Shown piece by piece: positions 63,556 to 64,000 of a stretch of DNA of 64,000 nt. How positions within the stretch are numbered: the stretch's first letter is position 1; the number at the start of each line of letters is the position of its first letter. The notes below the pieces were generated by a model that was given only the letters and a program-made list of their open reading frames with translations, did not search any database and was not told the DNA's origin. Source of the stretch: Sepioteuthis lessoniana (lineage: Eukaryota > Mollusca > Cephalopoda > Myopsida > Loliginidae); contig OY757939.1 in the NCBI GenBank assembly GCA_963585895.1, positions 23,155,077 through 23,219,076 on the forward strand. The letters run 5' to 3'. A program made the translations under genes and the position numbers.

Positions 63556-64000
63556 TTAAGAATGAGAAATTTTATTATTATATATAGCGGATGGTTTGCA
63601 TGTTAGTTTTTCGAAATACACATGCATGTGTACAAAGCTTTTTTCAATATAACAGCTACAGATTCTCTCTACTGAGTAACGAGACATTTTGTTGCTATAG
63701 TGACAGGGGTTTATATATATATATTATCACTAACCTTTGGTCCAATCTTTGTTAAAACAGTATAAGTGTGTTTAAATAATTATAATTATATATAGATTTT
63801 TAAAACTTTTATAATTAATTTTATATCTTTTGTATTTAAAATAGCCATGGTATTTCCAAAGGAACAGATACTACACCTTGGCAGAAGTGTCAATCCATCC
63901 GTAAATAATCCTTTAAGAAATGAAGGATTTGCTAGTTGTAATCATATATTCTAATCTTGCAAGTGTTGTTTTTTAAATCGGCCTGTTCCCCGTTACAAGT
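63556..64000. other. unassigned AT-rich sequence
   Basis: Short TA tract at 63,712-63,723. No gene or named repeat before the window ends. Confidence 0.45.

Overview
This is an AT-rich eukaryotic window with no protein-coding host gene I can defend. It is intergenic or deep-intron DNA built almost entirely from transposable elements and simple repeats. The longest open frames are about 60 to 113 codons. Every one with a recognisable protein signature is a piece of a transposon: mariner transposase, LINE reverse transcriptase C-terminus, or DUF4817-type transposase N-terminus. The element mix (several tRNA-derived SINEs, RTE-like LINE ends with ATG-rich tails, SETMAR-like mariners, abundant (TA)n and (CA)n tracts) suggests a lophotrochozoan, most likely a cephalopod mollusc. 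That assignment is inference from family resemblance, not a database match. Names such as SINE-A, R and K are local labels used only here.

Main families. (1) SINE-A, ~250-265 bp: tRNA-like head with a GGTTCAATCCC B-box, tail ending in CTTA repeats; about 14 copies. (2) SINE-B, ~235 bp: tRNA-like head (TGGTGTAGTGG), ending in a hairpin-forming tail. (3) SINE-C, ~270-300 bp: tRNA-like head, tail running into GGTAAATACATAC. (4) SINE-D, ~125 bp: very short, tRNA-like, with two copies carrying perfect 17- and 19-bp target-site duplications (TSDs). (5) R, ~550-850 bp: a retroposon with a non-tRNA head, subfamilies R, R2 and R3, sharing its 3' tail hairpin with SINE-B. (6) SINE-F, often present as inverted fold-backs. 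(7) RTE-like LINE 3' ends (five) and a second LINE C-terminus at 46.9-47.5 kb. (8) Mariners: one deleted copy with both terminal inverted repeats and TA duplications (38,582-39,467), plus shorter non-autonomous relatives. (9) TIR elements K and L.

Layout. 0-6 kb: SINE-A, RTE tail, mariner, minisatellite, several R copies. 6-14 kb: SINE-B/C, R copies, K elements, an RTE fragment, and a three-level nest (L containing SINE-C containing SINE-D). 14-24 kb: SINE A/B/C/D clusters, 80-bp flanking duplication, 300-bp tandem repeats, a DUF4817 fragment. 24-38 kb: diffuse AT-rich repeats, R copies, an RTE fragment split by R, two mariner fragments in a row. 38-48 kb: mariner, SINE A/B/C, freshest LINE end with a 13-bp TSD, R with three successive tails, LINE-2. 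48-64 kb: mariner, a 122-bp-arm palindrome, R copies, tandem repeats, SINE-C/F, DUF4817 fragments, SINE-D, SINE-B.

The parts form an ecology rather than a pathway. Several short retroposons (R, R2, SINE-B) carry the same foldable 3' tail and so probably depend on one LINE reverse transcriptase not encoded in the window. Nested insertions with visible TSDs give a relative order of insertion. Stretches noted as unexplained are AT-rich, without codon structure or recognised repeat signature.
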